Numbered from the stretch's first letter, positions 9,725 through 19,797 are shown. The stretch is 64,000 nucleotides of DNA from Leguminivora glycinivorella (GCF_023078275.1 NC_062981.1:20824846-20888845), one strand, 5' to 3'. Translations and numbers: made by a program. Notes: a model not told the origin generated them from the sequence alone.

Positions 9725-9978
9725 CGCCTGTGTGGTGACGGGTTAAGAATTTCACCACCCCCTTTCTTCCCGTGGGTGTCGTAGAAGGCGACTGTGGGAT
9801 TGGGTAAATTGTGGCGTAGGCGAGAGGCTGGCAACCTGTCACTGCAATGTCACAGTTTCGTTTTCTTTCAACCCCTTATTTGCCAAGAGTGGCACTGAAG
9901 CTTTAGTAGTTTCATGTGCTCTGCCTACCCCTTTATGGGATACAGGCGTGATTGTATGTATGTATGTATGTTGTATGT
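9725..9978 (+). mobile_element. SINE-C copy with 11-bp TSD
   Basis: Begins near 'TGTGTGGTGACGGGTTAAG' and ends in (TGTA)n. It is flanked by ATAAAGTTTTT at 9714-9724 and 9979-9989. SINE-C has no tRNA-like head. 'TGGCGTAGGCG' in the body fits a loose Pol III A-box, but no convincing B-box follows. Confidence 0.85.
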
Positions 9979-10054
9979 ATAAAGTTTTTGCAATGGGTAT
10001 GTATTGTTTATAGGTATTGTGTCTCATTAAAGAACGTCAAATATACGTAAATAT

Positions 10055-10236
10055 ACTGATGTACCGACGGAATTTTTCCAAAATTCTGAAATTTTCACAT
10101 TGGAAAACTTCGGAAACTTTCCATACTTTGTATGGATGGAAACTTTCCATTTCATATTTTTCGTGAAAGTTCCGTGAATTTTTCAAGATATTTAAGAATT
10201 TTTGGAAAGCTTCCGCAACTTGCACATCACTACGTT
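10055..10236 (-). repeat. REP-9 copy (MITE-like)
   Basis: About 180 bp. The ends 'ACTGATGTACCG' and 'TTGCACATCACT' are roughly inverted. A second copy is at 46698-46916 in the opposite orientation. Confidence 0.6.
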
Positions 10237-10266
10237 AATACATTTATTAGGTACCAATATTGATAA

Positions 10267-10498
10267 GGCAATGGTCCCACCGCGAGCTAGTAAACTATGA
10301 GCTGTCGGCTATAAAAACGAACAAAAGATAATCACTTCCGCGTAAATAAAAGAGACACGGCGATGTTTATAGTTACTCGCCCAGCGGTGAGCTATCAATA
10401 TCGCCGTGTCTCTTTTGCAAGGGAGTGCTTATCTTTCGTTCGTTTTTATAGCCGATAGCTCATAGCTTACTAGACTAGCTCGCCGTGGGACCAGTGCC
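10267..10498. mobile_element. Foldback MITE, GGCACTGGTCCCA ends
   Basis: 232 bp. Arms include 'GCTATAAAAACGAACAAAAG' and its inverse, and the core 'GAGACACGGCGAT' appears in both arms. The sister copy at 32004-32232 has a TTA duplication. Here the flanks are TAA and TTA, one base apart. This fits a PIF/Harbinger-like element. Confidence 0.75.
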
Positions 10499-10582
10499 TT
10501 ATTCTAAAACTTAAATTTAACAGCCAGCAGTTCGCTAGGCAAGCTAAAATAAGATAATGATTTATTGCATAAACAACACATA

Positions 10583-10731
10583 TCGTCACTACTTTTAAAA
10601 AAACTTGTATCTTCGTCTGTCAATGAAAAGAAAATTGAAGTAGGTATCTATGGAATGCATATAGACTTACTGCGTTTTAACTTTGAGGAGAAGCATGAGA
10701 TACGAACGAGATTTTTTAAAAGTAGTGACGA
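10583..10731. mobile_element. Foldback MITE, TCGTCACTAC ends, TA TSD
   Basis: 149 bp. The ends 'TCGTCACTACTTTTAAAAAA' and 'TTTTTTAAAAGTAGTGACGA' are flanked by TA. Copies are at 16151-16275 and 61044-61175. The frame inside is not conserved. Confidence 0.8.
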
Positions 10732-10779
10732 TATAATATATTATATTTTACACAGCATTGGCCTATATATAAATAAGTA

Positions 10780-11117
10780 TAAGCTGTAAGATTGTAAAAT
10801 TTTCTTTGAATAAATAAATAAAATAAATAAATTACCGCCCACGCTCCTCCCTTGAACCAAACACCTCTCTTCATATTACGATGATTGATGTAACTCTGAC
10901 CATCATGCTCTAAAGAATATCCACTAAAGTATTGTGAGAATTCTATAGAAAAGTCGCCTTTCGCGGCTGGCTTGGCTTGGTATTTGCCTTTGAAAGGTTT
11001 TTCTTTAGTGGAATTTGTAATGCCAATAGGCTTATCATAGTGCTTTTTAAATTGTGTAATCTCGTGAAATGAGGTGTTTTAGTCAATGGAATAAATAATA
11101 TTAGTTATATTTAGATA
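10780..11117. other. AAATA-rich tail, then featureless DNA
   Basis: 'AATAAATAAATAAAATAAAT' at about 10809-10832 looks like a retroposon 3' tail. Nothing is recognised from there to 11117. Confidence 0.5.
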
Positions 11118-11447
11118 AGCGCTGGTGGCTTAGCGGTAAGAGCGTGCGACTTTCGATCCGGAGGTCGCGGGTTCGAACCCCGGCTCGTACCAATAAGTTT
11201 TTCGGAACTTATGTGCGAAATGTGATTTGATATTTACCAGTCGCTTTTCGGTGAAGAAAAACATCGTGAGGAAACCGGACTAATCCCAATAAGGCCTAGT
11301 TACCCTTTGGGTTGGAAGGTCAGATGGCAGTCGCTTTCGTAAAACTAGTGCCTACGCCAAATCTTAGAATTAGTTATCAGAGCGGACCCCAGGTTCCCAT
11401 GAGCCATGGCAAATGCCGGGATAAGTAACGCAAGGAGGATGAATCAG
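11118..11447 (+). mobile_element. SINE-B, near full length
   Basis: The tRNA-like head has perfect A-box 'TGGCTTAGCGG' and B-box 'GGTTCGAACCC'. The body carries 'GTCGCTTTTCGGTGAAG' and 'TGCCTACGCCAAATCTTAG', and the 3' end is 'AACGCAAGGAGGATGA'. The cloverleaf is not a functional tRNA, because the sequence runs on as a dispersed repeat. Confidence 0.85.
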
Positions 11448-11466
11448 CCATATCATCTATAGATTA

Positions 11467-11574
11467 ATCACCGAAAAGCGACGGACAAATCAAATGACAT
11501 TTCGCATTAAGTTCCGAAAAACACATTGGTACGAGCCGGGGTTCGAACCCGCGACCTCCGAATCGAAAGTCGTA
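11467..11574 (-). mobile_element. SINE-B 5' half, inverted to its neighbour
   Basis: Head and first part of SINE-B on the minus strand, 20 bp from the full + copy. It contains 'GGGTTCGAACCCGCGACC' read on +. The pair could form a hairpin in RNA. Confidence 0.8.
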
Positions 11575-11825
11575 CTTTGTATTTATCATAAAAAAGAAAG
11601 TACTTAAGTTAACTACGGTTTCATCTAATTTTACCCCATTATTCGCAGACTGTTACCGAATTTTTCTTTGAACCTACATTAGATTATGCCTCAGAGCGGT
11701 TTCTTTCCATCGGTAAATAACTCGATTGTGCTGGCAACATATCCAATAATGGCATTCGCCTTATTTATCGTATTTTATATTGTATTATCCTGTGATTTCT
11801 CTTTGTCTTGTAATAAAATGCTTCG
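11575..11825. other. No feature seen
   Basis: AT-rich sequence with no recognisable repeat or coding motif. Confidence 0.5.
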
Positions 11826-11990
11826 TATACAAGGTGCTCGCGAGGAGCCTGCAAAACTTTAACGTTCTAAGCCTCTGTCAAGAGATGGCAGTCTATGCAC
11901 TGTGATTACACATTTTACTTCGACAGTAACTCTCTATAAGTAATCTTGAAATAATCTAAACTGTCTTCTAGAAGACCCTAGATAGACAAT
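11826..11990 (+). repeat. MITE terminus plus REP-11 fragment
   Basis: 'ACAAGGTGCTCGCGAGGA' at 11831-11848 matches the termini of the element at 16649-17157. From about 11862 the sequence 'GTCAAGAGATGGCAGTCTAT' matches REP-11 (15727-15957 and 58917-59164). Confidence 0.6.
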
Positions 11991-12357
11991 CTCAAGTTTT
12001 AAAAAGTTCGTTTGTAATATAAAGTCAGCATGTTTTCTAAATTACCAGACAGGTCATTACTGGCAGCGTTCCAAGTGGGGGGAGGGTGGGGGTGGGTTGT
12101 ACCAGGGGCGAGTTGGAAATGTCCTAAAATACAGAGCCGAGTAATGCAGACTTAAGTGAAGAGCTTTATAATGTGGGAAACTTGATTATCGTCAAGTAAG
12201 TGGGAATTATAATGTTGGATGAAATTATGGCGAGGGTAGTAGACGGCAGTGAATTATTTAGAAGTAAGTTTTTTAGACTTATACTGACTGTGATATAGAC
12301 CGTGATTACGTTTCTGATCTTTTAAACATTCAAATATATTATTTACCTACTAAATTT
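11991..12357. other. No gene; short G-rich patch
   Basis: A G-rich run 'GTGGGGGGAGGGTGGGGGTG' lies at about 12077-12096. Nothing coding is recognised. Confidence 0.5.
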
Positions 12358-12822
12358 AGCCTGCGGCTTTGCTCGCGTTAACTTCGGAAATTTTGGAATG
12401 ATGCATAAAAACGAAACGTCCACTCCCCATTTTAGGGAAGGGAAGGTTAGAAAGAGACAAAAAGTAGCCTATGTCAAACTCCATCCTTTCAACTATCTCT
12501 ACTTAAATCACGTCAATTCGTCCCTCCGTATTATTATTATTATTTTATTTAAGGTTCGCCAACAGGTGTAATACATAATCTTACATATTTAAATGGAAAA
12601 TAAAATAACTTGCTTTGGTATTCACCCAATTACAGGCAAACACGACATGCTTACGTTTAACAGTGAAAGTTTGTTTACTTAATTACATAATAAGTACTTA
12701 TTCTAAATAGTAGGTTGATACATTATTACAGTTGTACTTTAAAGTGGTGAAATTATTGCCGTGAAGGACGGACAAACAAACAGACGCACACACTTTCCCA
12801 TTCATAATACTAATCAGAATAA
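12358..12822 (-). mobile_element. HEL-1 Helitron-like element with an insertion
   Basis: The left part (12358-12530, 'GCGGCTTTGCTCGCGTTA') and right part (12759-12822, 'GCCGTGAAGGACGGACAAAC') join into the HEL-1 consensus seen at 29345-29564 and 41804-41977. About 228 bp beginning with ATT repeats is inserted at 12531, perhaps a LINE 3' end in reverse. Confidence 0.65.
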
Positions 12823-13181
12823 GTTAGTTTAGAAACTAAATGGAGAAAATGGTAATAGTAATTCACTTAATAAAATCCTTCCAATCGTTCTCAATATTGA
12901 TGAGGTTTCATTACTCATTAGATTTCACATCTATTTTGACGAGGCAAATATTATCTTAACTAATTGGAAATTAGGCTAAAAAGAAAATTTTATATCAGCA
13001 TTTGAGTTAAACTGAAAATACTTTAAGAAATCCTGAGCATTCCGCTTTAGGTTACTTAGTAAAGAGTTTATTTCAAAAACATTTCCTTTGAATAGAAACC
13101 TTGCAGAATTCAATTTAAGGAATATTGTTTGAAATGAGCATGATTGCAATTTAAATCTGTCCGCGGGCTAGATAATAAGGT
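12823..13181. other. No feature seen
   Basis: AT-rich, no motif or repeat recognised. Confidence 0.5.
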
Positions 13182-13374
13182 CATCATCCTCCTTGCGTTA
13201 TCCCGGCATTTTCCACGACTCATGGGAGCCTGGAGTCCGCTTTGACAACTAATCTCAAATCTGGCGTAGGCACTAGTTTTACGGAAGCGACTGCCATCTG
13301 ACCTTCCAAAGCCGAAGGGTAACTAGGCCTTATTGGTCACGATGTTTTCCTTCACCGAAAAGCGACTGGCAAAT

Positions 13375-13694
13375 GGGCGTTTTCCAAATTAAATCCCGAA
13401 AATCGAATTTCACCAGATCTGGACGTGTCTGGGCTCATTCTACTCAGAATCACGAGCTGATTCGATCCCGACGATAAAAAAAAGTGTCCTAATATTTTTT
13501 TCCTTTTACGTCACGATTTTAGTATGAACTTACTACGAGCGTGACGTATTGGAAACTCGAATTTTGTATGGAAAATTTGGGACACATTTTTTTATCGTCG
13601 AGATCGAATCAGCTCGTGATTCTGAGTAGAATGAGCCCAAACACGTCCAGATCTGGTGAAATTCGATTTTCGGGATTTAATTAGGAAAACGCCC
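13375..13694. mobile_element. 320-bp foldback MITE, GGGCGTTTTCC ends, AAAT TSD
   Basis: Arms of about 100 bp. The left contains 'CAGATCTGGACGTGTCTGGG', mirrored by 'CCCAAACACGTCCAGATCTG'. The flanking AAAT duplication is confirmed by intact SINE-B copies, where AAAT occurs once at this place. Confidence 0.85.
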
Positions 13695-13718
13695 AAATAT
13701 CAAATGACATTTCGCACA

Positions 13719-13826
13719 TTTTTATATTTTATTTAACATCAAATATTCAACTAAATAAATCTAAAGTTATACTAAAATTAATCTTAAAATAAAAATTAAA
13801 CTAAATAAATCTAAAATTAAACTAAA
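13719..13826. repeat. AT-rich insert of AACTAAATAAATCTAAA repeats
   Basis: Short imperfect repeats of 'AACTAAATAAATCTAAA' inside SINE-B. It could be a retroposon tail expansion. Confidence 0.5.
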
Positions 13827-13959
13827 ATAAGTTCAGAAAAACTCATTGGTACGAGCCGGGTTCGAACACGCGACCTCCGGATCGAAAGTCGCACGCTTTT
13901 ACCGCGACGCCACCAGCGCTTGATAATTTGGAAATATTAATGAAAAAAAAACGAGTACC

Positions 13960-14990
13960 TACCTTACAACTTTACAGTAGTTAGGTGGACTTAAAGCCAG
14001 GTGTTATTAATGTTATTATGCACAACTATAACACTAGGCGACGAGGCGAACTCCGTCAACCATGTACTCGTTTAGCCAAGTCTAAAAAGTGTCTCCGCTC
14101 AATAGGTCCTAAAATATATAACCAAATACCACTAAAAATAAAAAATGTGAGTAATAACAAATCTTTCGTAAATAAACACTTAAGAATAAACTTATGTTTC
14201 AAGCGTATTACACTGTTGATGATTTTTTCAACGGCGTGCATTCTTGAACTGGTTCACTATACCAACCATTTTGAATTAAAACATTGAAATGTATCTTTGA
14301 CAGCATGTTCGCATTAACTTTTTAATTTATAAGTGCCGACTGTAAACACGTAATATAACAAAGAAGAATATTTTCTCAAACATGGTATGAAATATTGATG
14401 TTATGTGCCTTATAATTGGCAGCGAAGTATGACGTTGCAGGTGCGGCTAGGACGATTGATAGATAATGGAATTTCATACAAACCTTGCAGGCTAAGGCCG
14501 GCAAAGTCTTCTTTTTAATTTCCAAACACAGATAATTGTGACATAACATCCAGGTATTTAGCCAATTAAAAAAAAAAAACTATAAGGGGCTTTATAGACG
14601 TGCCAACTGCAACTGGTACGGGCCCTAGACAATATTTGATTTTGGGTGCGTTTTCATACAAAAATTCGATTATTTTTGCGCTACGACGCACCGTTTAGGA
14701 GATACAGCCATCCAAAGTTACTATTTTCAGTAGACTTTATTTATTTCATACCATGTTTGAGAAAAGCACTATACATACCTCGGCGGGAAATGGGGTTGCC
14801 CGCCTCAGACCTATCCGTCTATATGTCTTCGGCCGGCAACCCCCTTTGTCCCGGCCTCTGTAGTAATGTACTTTTGTAATTATACCTACTTGACATATTG
14901 ATGTGTAATATGTACCTATAATTGTATTGATGTAAAATTTAGTTGACATGTAAAACTATGTTTTATAAAGGAATAAATGAATGAATGATG
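13960..14990 (+). mobile_element. CR1-like LINE 3' end with (AATG)n tail
   Basis: The last part of ORF2 (13985-14287) carries the CR1-type C-terminal phrase 'HNYNTRRRGELRQP' and 'GPKIYNQIPLKIKN'. A 3' untranslated region follows, and the end is 'AATAAATGAATGAATGATG'. It is heavily 5'-truncated. An inverted-repeat segment (14370-14765) lies in the 3' untranslated part. Confidence 0.75.
14370..14765. repeat. Inverted-repeat-bounded insert in LINE 3' UTR
   Basis: 'TTTTCTCAAACATGGTATGA' at the left is mirrored by 'TCATACCATGTTTGAGAAAA' at the right, about 370 bp apart. It looks like a MITE inserted in the LINE tail. A target duplication is not clear. Confidence 0.6.
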
Positions 14991-15726
14991 AAATGGGGTT
15001 CCAAAGTTTGTATGGGAAAACAAGATTAGACTAGTACGCGGGCGAAGTCGCGAGAAAAACCTAGTTTATTGTAATACATGCAGCGTTTTAGGTCCCAAGC
15101 CAAGTAATATAAAGCAATCAGTATAGTTTACGCTCACATAAAGGACAGCTGTGCGGCAATAGGGAGATATGCCTACCCTTGAATATTGGGATCTTTGCAT
15201 TGAATAAACCGGCTATGACTGTAAGGATTACAGGAGCACCGTATTATGTACTATCATTTGGACGATGGTACAAATATTAGATTAACATTTTTTTTGACGT
15301 GAAACGTTAGGTGAACGTCTTTAAAAACCCGTAGTCGAGTTACCGGATCGAAAACCAGGTGTAACGAAAAGTGTTATGGCGCGGCGGCTTATATCTCTGT
15401 AACTATAATACCTACATAGACAATTTTAATATGACCGTATAGAGGAAAGTAGCCATTACTCGGACATATATAATTGGCTGCTACAGATGGCGCCACTTTT
15501 GCGATAAAAGCGTTCCATTCGGGACAAAAATGACGTTTTTTGTAGTGTTTGTTTAACAATTATGTACTCACAAAAATTGTATTGTGCTGTACCATAAAAT
15601 GGTATTGTTAGACAGATCTAGTGCTGAATTATCGAAATATTATAAAAGACTAACATATTTATTTATGATCAGCTGGAAAAATTCAATAATGTGGCATTGT
15701 GGCACGTACCTCAGTACCATACAGAA
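14991..15726. other. No gene recognised
   Basis: A short phrase 'GCGGGCGAAGTCGCG' at about 15041 may be a HEL-1 scrap. 'CGGATCGAAAACCAGG' at about 15343 echoes the BEL LTR phrase 'GGATCGAAAACCAGGG'. Otherwise nothing is supported. Confidence 0.45.
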
Positions 15727-15957
15727 AAAGGTACGGTAGCCTAGATGGTATTACACCTTTGGGGTACGCTCGGCTAGATGGCGCTAATATTAATATTAGA
15801 CATTTTAACACATATCAAGCTAAGAATATGGGCCAAATTGTCAAAACTGAGGTTCAAAAGTTCTAAGCCTGTGTCAAGAGATGGCAGTCTATGCACTGTG
15901 ATTACACATTTTACTTCGACAGTAACTCTCTATAATACTCGATCCTCTTTGATATAA
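15727..15957 (+). repeat. REP-11 copy
   Basis: Matches 58917-59164 in reverse. It includes 'AGATGGCGCTAATATTAATA' and 'AGAGATGGCAGTCTATGCAC'. Class unknown. Confidence 0.7.
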
Positions 15958-16150
15958 GTCTAATCACCTTAATAAGTTCTTCATTAGACTTCTAATTAGT
16001 CATTAAATTCGTCCAGCGGGATAATGCAGCGGGAGTAATGGCGACTTTTGAGCCAGGTACGATCCAGGGAGGAATATTTTAGTTTTAGTGTATGACATGA
16101 TTTATATTGACTTAATTTAATTTTACATTTTAATTGTAATTTTGTAAATA

Positions 16151-16275
16151 TCGTCACTACTTTGAAAAAAACTTGTATCTTCGTCTGTCAATGAAAAGAA
16201 AATTGTAGTAGTAATTACTGCGGTTTAACTTTGAGAAGCAGCGTGAGATACGAGATTTTTTCAAAGTAGTGACGA
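16151..16275. mobile_element. Foldback MITE, TCGTCACTAC ends, TA TSD
   Basis: 125-bp copy of the 10583-10731 family, flanked by TA (16149-16150, 16276-16277). Confidence 0.8.
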
Positions 16276-16277
16276 TA

Positions 16278-16646
16278 TGATTGTATTGTACCCGCTTCTT
16301 ACACGTTGTGAGTTTTTTTAAATAAAGTAAGTCACTTAATTGTGTAAACGCACTTACTCACCAGCAGGTATAAAACATTTTTCCTTCGCTTTAATTTATG
16401 TACCTGTCATAATTGTATACTTGAATAATAAACTTCCCCAACAAATCTAATTATTCTGCCACAACACAAAGCTACATTGCTAATCAACACAGAAACGAAT
16501 ACATTAAACCCTCATCACACAAAACCTACACTAATTATCTAACAAATTACGAAAGTACCATTCCTAAAGGCTCATTTAGACGGCGTGATTACTCGCACGT
16601 GGTTTTAGTTACATTGCGGATTGTTGAGGTTAGATACAACACACCA
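16278..16646. other. No feature seen
   Basis: AT-rich sequence without recognised repeats or coding. Confidence 0.5.
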
Positions 16647-16648
16647 TA

Positions 16649-17157
16649 CAAGGTGCTTGCGAGGAACCCATATAACTTTAACGGCATATTCTTGGTCACA
16701 TTTTAAGACTAAAATGTCATATAAACTTTTCTAGATTTCGTCTAGTTTCAGAGTTATTGCCAATTTAAAAAAACATTTCCTTATTGTTACTCAGTAGAAA
16801 AGGTTTCTTAACGGCGCTGATGCGCAATTGTGGAGCATAGTCTCACAGTATGGAAGTTTTTCTTGTCACATTTTTACATCTATCAATGACTACTGTAGTC
16901 ATTGATAGATGTAAAAATGTGACAAGAAAAACTTCCAAATAATTTGGTTTTTAGAAAAATAAATGAAGGAACTCATTTTAATTGCAAACTTTATGGATAA
17001 AAAAAGTTTATGTGAAAATACGTCCGAAAAAGTAAAAAAAAAACAAAAAAATTTTTTTTTTTTGGCGAAAAATTTTAAAATTCATATAACATTTTTTCTT
17101 TCTTTTTGCCTCAGAAACGCGTGGTTCAAGTTATGCGGGTTCCTCGCGAGCACCTTG
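16649..17157. mobile_element. 509-bp mariner-like MITE containing a perfect palindrome
   Basis: The ends 'CAAGGTGCTTGCGAGGAACC' and 'GGTTCCTCGCGAGCACCTTG' are inverted repeats flanked by TA (16647-16648, 17158-17159). A scrap of the same terminus lies at 11831. The long open frame starting near 16963 runs out of this element into other repeats, so it is not a gene. Confidence 0.8.
16852..16936. repeat. Perfect palindrome, 42-bp arms, 1-nt spacer
   Basis: The left arm starts 'GGAAGTTTTTCTTGTCAC' and ends '...CAATGACTAC'. The right arm 'GTAGTCATTG...' mirrors it with no mismatch. It lies inside the MITE at 16649-17157. Confidence 0.9.
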
Positions 17158-17159
17158 TA

Positions 17160-17420
17160 TATCATCGTCATCGTCATGATCATCATTATCATCATCATCA
17201 TTTCAGCCGTCAATCGCCCACTGCTGAGAGAGTTTTTCGAAAAGCGTCCACGCAACGAGCCAACGGATGCCAGGCGCTTCTTACATCCAAAAGCGGCCAC
17301 CACTCTGTCATCATTTTTATCCACCTGCCATCAACTCGCCTGGCAGCATGTCCCACCCTTGAATTTGGAAAGTTCGACATTGAATCTCGACATTCCTGAT
17401 TGCCACCAATCAAAAATACT
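17160..17420 (-). mobile_element. LINE 3'-end remnant with (ATC)n tail
   Basis: On the minus strand a decayed C-terminal coding end reads 'FRKTLSAVGD' just before a (GAT)n tail (17161-17203 on +). The + stretch at 21640-21800 is a related copy ending in 'GATGATGATAATAATGATAA'. Probably RTE-type. Confidence 0.5.
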
Positions 17421-18349
17421 GCAATGTTTCGAAAACACCCATGCGTTTTTCGAACTGTGTAAATGTACCTTTAATATCCTGCAAATGATATTGTATCCAC
17501 ATCGAAATATCGTCCAAAAATCAATGAAATAAAATCTACATTTATATTTATTTTATTAATTTTATTTATTATTTATTTCGTGTATAACAGAGATACATAT
17601 TTTGTTAGTACATTCCTTTGCCATATTAAAAGTCGCAGAAAGTAGACATTTTTGACAAAATTATAGGTTGGCCAGCCAGCGGTTATTAGACTTCAATCTT
17701 CTATCGACTAACTTCCAGAAAATCATAATTTCCTTATGACTTTTGATTTTAGTGGGTCGAAAGAACGAGTTACTTTCGAAAGATCATATGTTCTTCTGAT
17801 ACTCGTCTTAAGATATGCCTTTTTGAATTCGGTAAGTCTTTAAAACGACTTACTTTCCAAAGGTCTTTTATCTCTAAAACAATTTAAGGTCTTCATAGAA
17901 CGACTTACTTTGGAAAGATATTATATCACTATGAGACATATCGAGATACGGCTTTTTTTGGTTTTCTCAGGTTGAAAATGTATTTCAAAGCGACTGCTAA
18001 ATTTAAAGTGGACGTTTCTCGTCGTGTTTCCACGAAATAGTATTGTAATACGAGTAGGAATAAAATTCACGTTGGGAGGAATGTGAAACTAAATGGGAAT
18101 AGTTTCATCCCTGGGTTTTCCGTGTCTTGGTTTTTGAATGAGGAGTGGCAATAACGTTTTCTTGGATTTCATTTTGAATTTTCTGTATAGGGGAAGGTTG
18201 CTATTATTGGACCACTTAACTTCGCTGCTCTATAATTTATAGATTTTATGTCAAAAAATAACACTACTTTAAAAAGTGTTTAATTCTTGATATCTTTTAA
18301 AAAAATATTTTATTCACAATAAAAAAAAATATTATACTAATAAATTTAG
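17421..18349. other. No gene; degenerate tandem motif
   Basis: Three diverged copies of a phrase like 'AACGACTTACTTTCCAAAGG' occur at about 17767, 17848 and 17899. The rest is featureless. Confidence 0.5.
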
Positions 18350-18846
18350 AGAATGGGACTGGGCTGGCTCACAGGTGGGCTAGTGTAGCTACCAATTGGA
18401 TGCCACAATTAGAGCGTGGACGCGGCAGGCCCAGAAAGAGATAAATATAAAAATAAATAAAATAAATAAATATTATAGGACATTCTTACACAGATTGACT
18501 GAGGCCCACGGTAAGCTCAAGAAGGCTTGTGCTGTGGGTACTCAGACAACGATATATATAATATATAAATACTTATATACATAGAAAACATCCATGACTC
18601 AGAAACAAATATCTGTGCTCATCACACTAATAAATGCCCTTACCGGGATTCGAACCCGGGACCGCGGCGCAGCAGGCAGGGTCACTACCGACTGCGCCAG
18701 ACCGGTCGTCAAAGACGATGAGAGATGAGGAGAGATGGAGGGACGACATAGACAACTTTCTCACTAACTGGCCGGAAGAGGCACTAAACCGGGAGTCATA
18801 GAGGTCAAGGGGAGAGGTCTTTGCCCAGCAGTGAGACACCATTATA
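18350..18846 (+). mobile_element. RTE-like LINE C-terminus split by SINE-A
   Basis: The left piece (18350-18440) encodes 'GWAHRWASVATNWMPQLE' and 'RGRGRP'. The right piece (18711-18846) encodes 'RWRDDIDNFLTNWPEEALN' and, after a stop, 'RGEVFAQQ'. The two halves are one reading frame interrupted by SINE-A. It is the same family as the LINE at 2010-2645, decayed. Confidence 0.75.
18441..18710 (-). mobile_element. SINE-A, full length
   Basis: The head on the minus strand has A-box 'TGGCGCAGTCGG' and B-box 'GGTTCGAATCC'. The body ends 'GTAAGAATGTCCTATAATAT' followed by an AAATA-rich tail. Flanks share 'AAAGA', a possible short duplication. It splits the RTE-like frame. Confidence 0.85.
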
Positions 18847-19375
18847 GTCTAGCAAAAAAAAATAGAGAAAAATCGTGAAAAGGTTTTCATAAGCTGTTGC
18901 CTTCTTTGGACCAGAGTCGCCTTCATTGGACCACAAAGTCGCCATCAATGGACTTAGGAAATTTAAACCAATGGTCCAATCAAGGGAACTTATGGAAATC
19001 GACAAAAAATATTTTTTTAATGGAATTATAGAAGTTTCATATATAGAAGTTAAACTTTCATGACACATATTCATAGTGCACTACCTATGTGCACGAAGTG
19101 TAGCTGCCAAGAACACTTAAATTATATCTAAGGAAGAATCATGGTTTGAAACAAAACATGTTGCCAATATTTTTCAATATCATGTAACTATATCAGAAGC
19201 ATTTTGTTTTACTCCATTTACACGACACAAATAAAGTAGAGTTTACACGGATGTTTTCCTAACGGCACTGGTAAACATTTCATGTTTTGAGTCCTGCACC
19301 ACAAACAGACGGGCTGTTGGCAAACATGCCGAGCGAAATGGCCAATGTTTGAGGACATCACCACAGTACAATAAA
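18847..19375. other. No gene; 22-24-bp tandem repeat
   Basis: At about 18897-18951 the phrase 'GTCGCCTTCATTGGACCA' occurs three times with variations. Otherwise unrecognised. Confidence 0.5.
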
Positions 19376-19575
19376 GAGTACGTACAGTATGGCCACTCCC
19401 GCTCCCCGCTGAAAGTGCCGCCCACCCCCTCTCGGTTACCTCACAGTTACCGCCTGTCAAAAACGCGAACAGTCGACCTGTCATATTTCACTCATAGAAG
19501 CATAGGAGCTCACCTACACGGGCTTAGACAGTGTGCTAGGAACGTGCCTCTTTCATCGCCAGTGTCCGAGGTGTG
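19376..19575 (+). repeat. REP-13 copy (GC-rich)
   Basis: Contains 'GGCCACTCCCGCTCCCCGC', 'CCCCCTCTCGGTTACCTCAC' and 'GTGCTAGGAACGTGCCTCTT'. Also at 30575-30793, 54977-55040 (5' part) and 61712-61955 (-). Frames inside differ between copies. Confidence 0.7.
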
Positions 19576-19610
19576 ACATCACTTTGATGTTGTCCTGCTT
19601 TCAATTGATA

Positions 19611-19797
19611 TCCATACTAATATTATAAATGGGAAGGTGTGTGTGTCTGTTTGTTTGTCCTTCTTTCACGGCAAAACGGAGTGACGAATTGACGTGAATT
19701 TTGGAGTAGAGGTAGCTGAAGGGATTAACATAGGCTGGTAACATAGGGAGGAGAGTAACATAGGCTGCTATTTGTCTCTTTCTAACCTCCTACTTCC
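19611..19797 (+). mobile_element. HEL-1 5' part
   Basis: Starts TCCATACTAATATTATAAAT after an A, as expected for A|TC insertion. The body 'CGGCAAAACGGAGTGACGAA' is followed by divergence and loss of the CTAG end. Confidence 0.65.

Larger units (their letters stand above)
13182..13921 (-). mobile_element. SINE-B with two nested insertions
   Basis: Pieces 13182-13374, 13695-13718 and 13827-13921 form one SINE-B on the minus strand, ending in the tRNA head ('GGGTTCGAACACGCGACC' read on +). A MITE (13375-13694) and an AT-rich 108-bp segment (13719-13826) interrupt it. Confidence 0.8.

Noticed and set aside
11118..11190. tRNA genes at the heads of SINE-A, SINE-B and SINE-D
   Set aside because: Box A and B are good, but each head continues into a repeated SINE body, the stems are imperfect or too short, and several copies exist; they are retroposon promoters, not tRNA genes.
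16963..17532. 189-codon + frame
   Set aside because: It starts inside a MITE and runs through its terminal repeat into an (ATC)n tail and a LINE remnant; low-complexity Lys/Phe and Ile runs, no domain.
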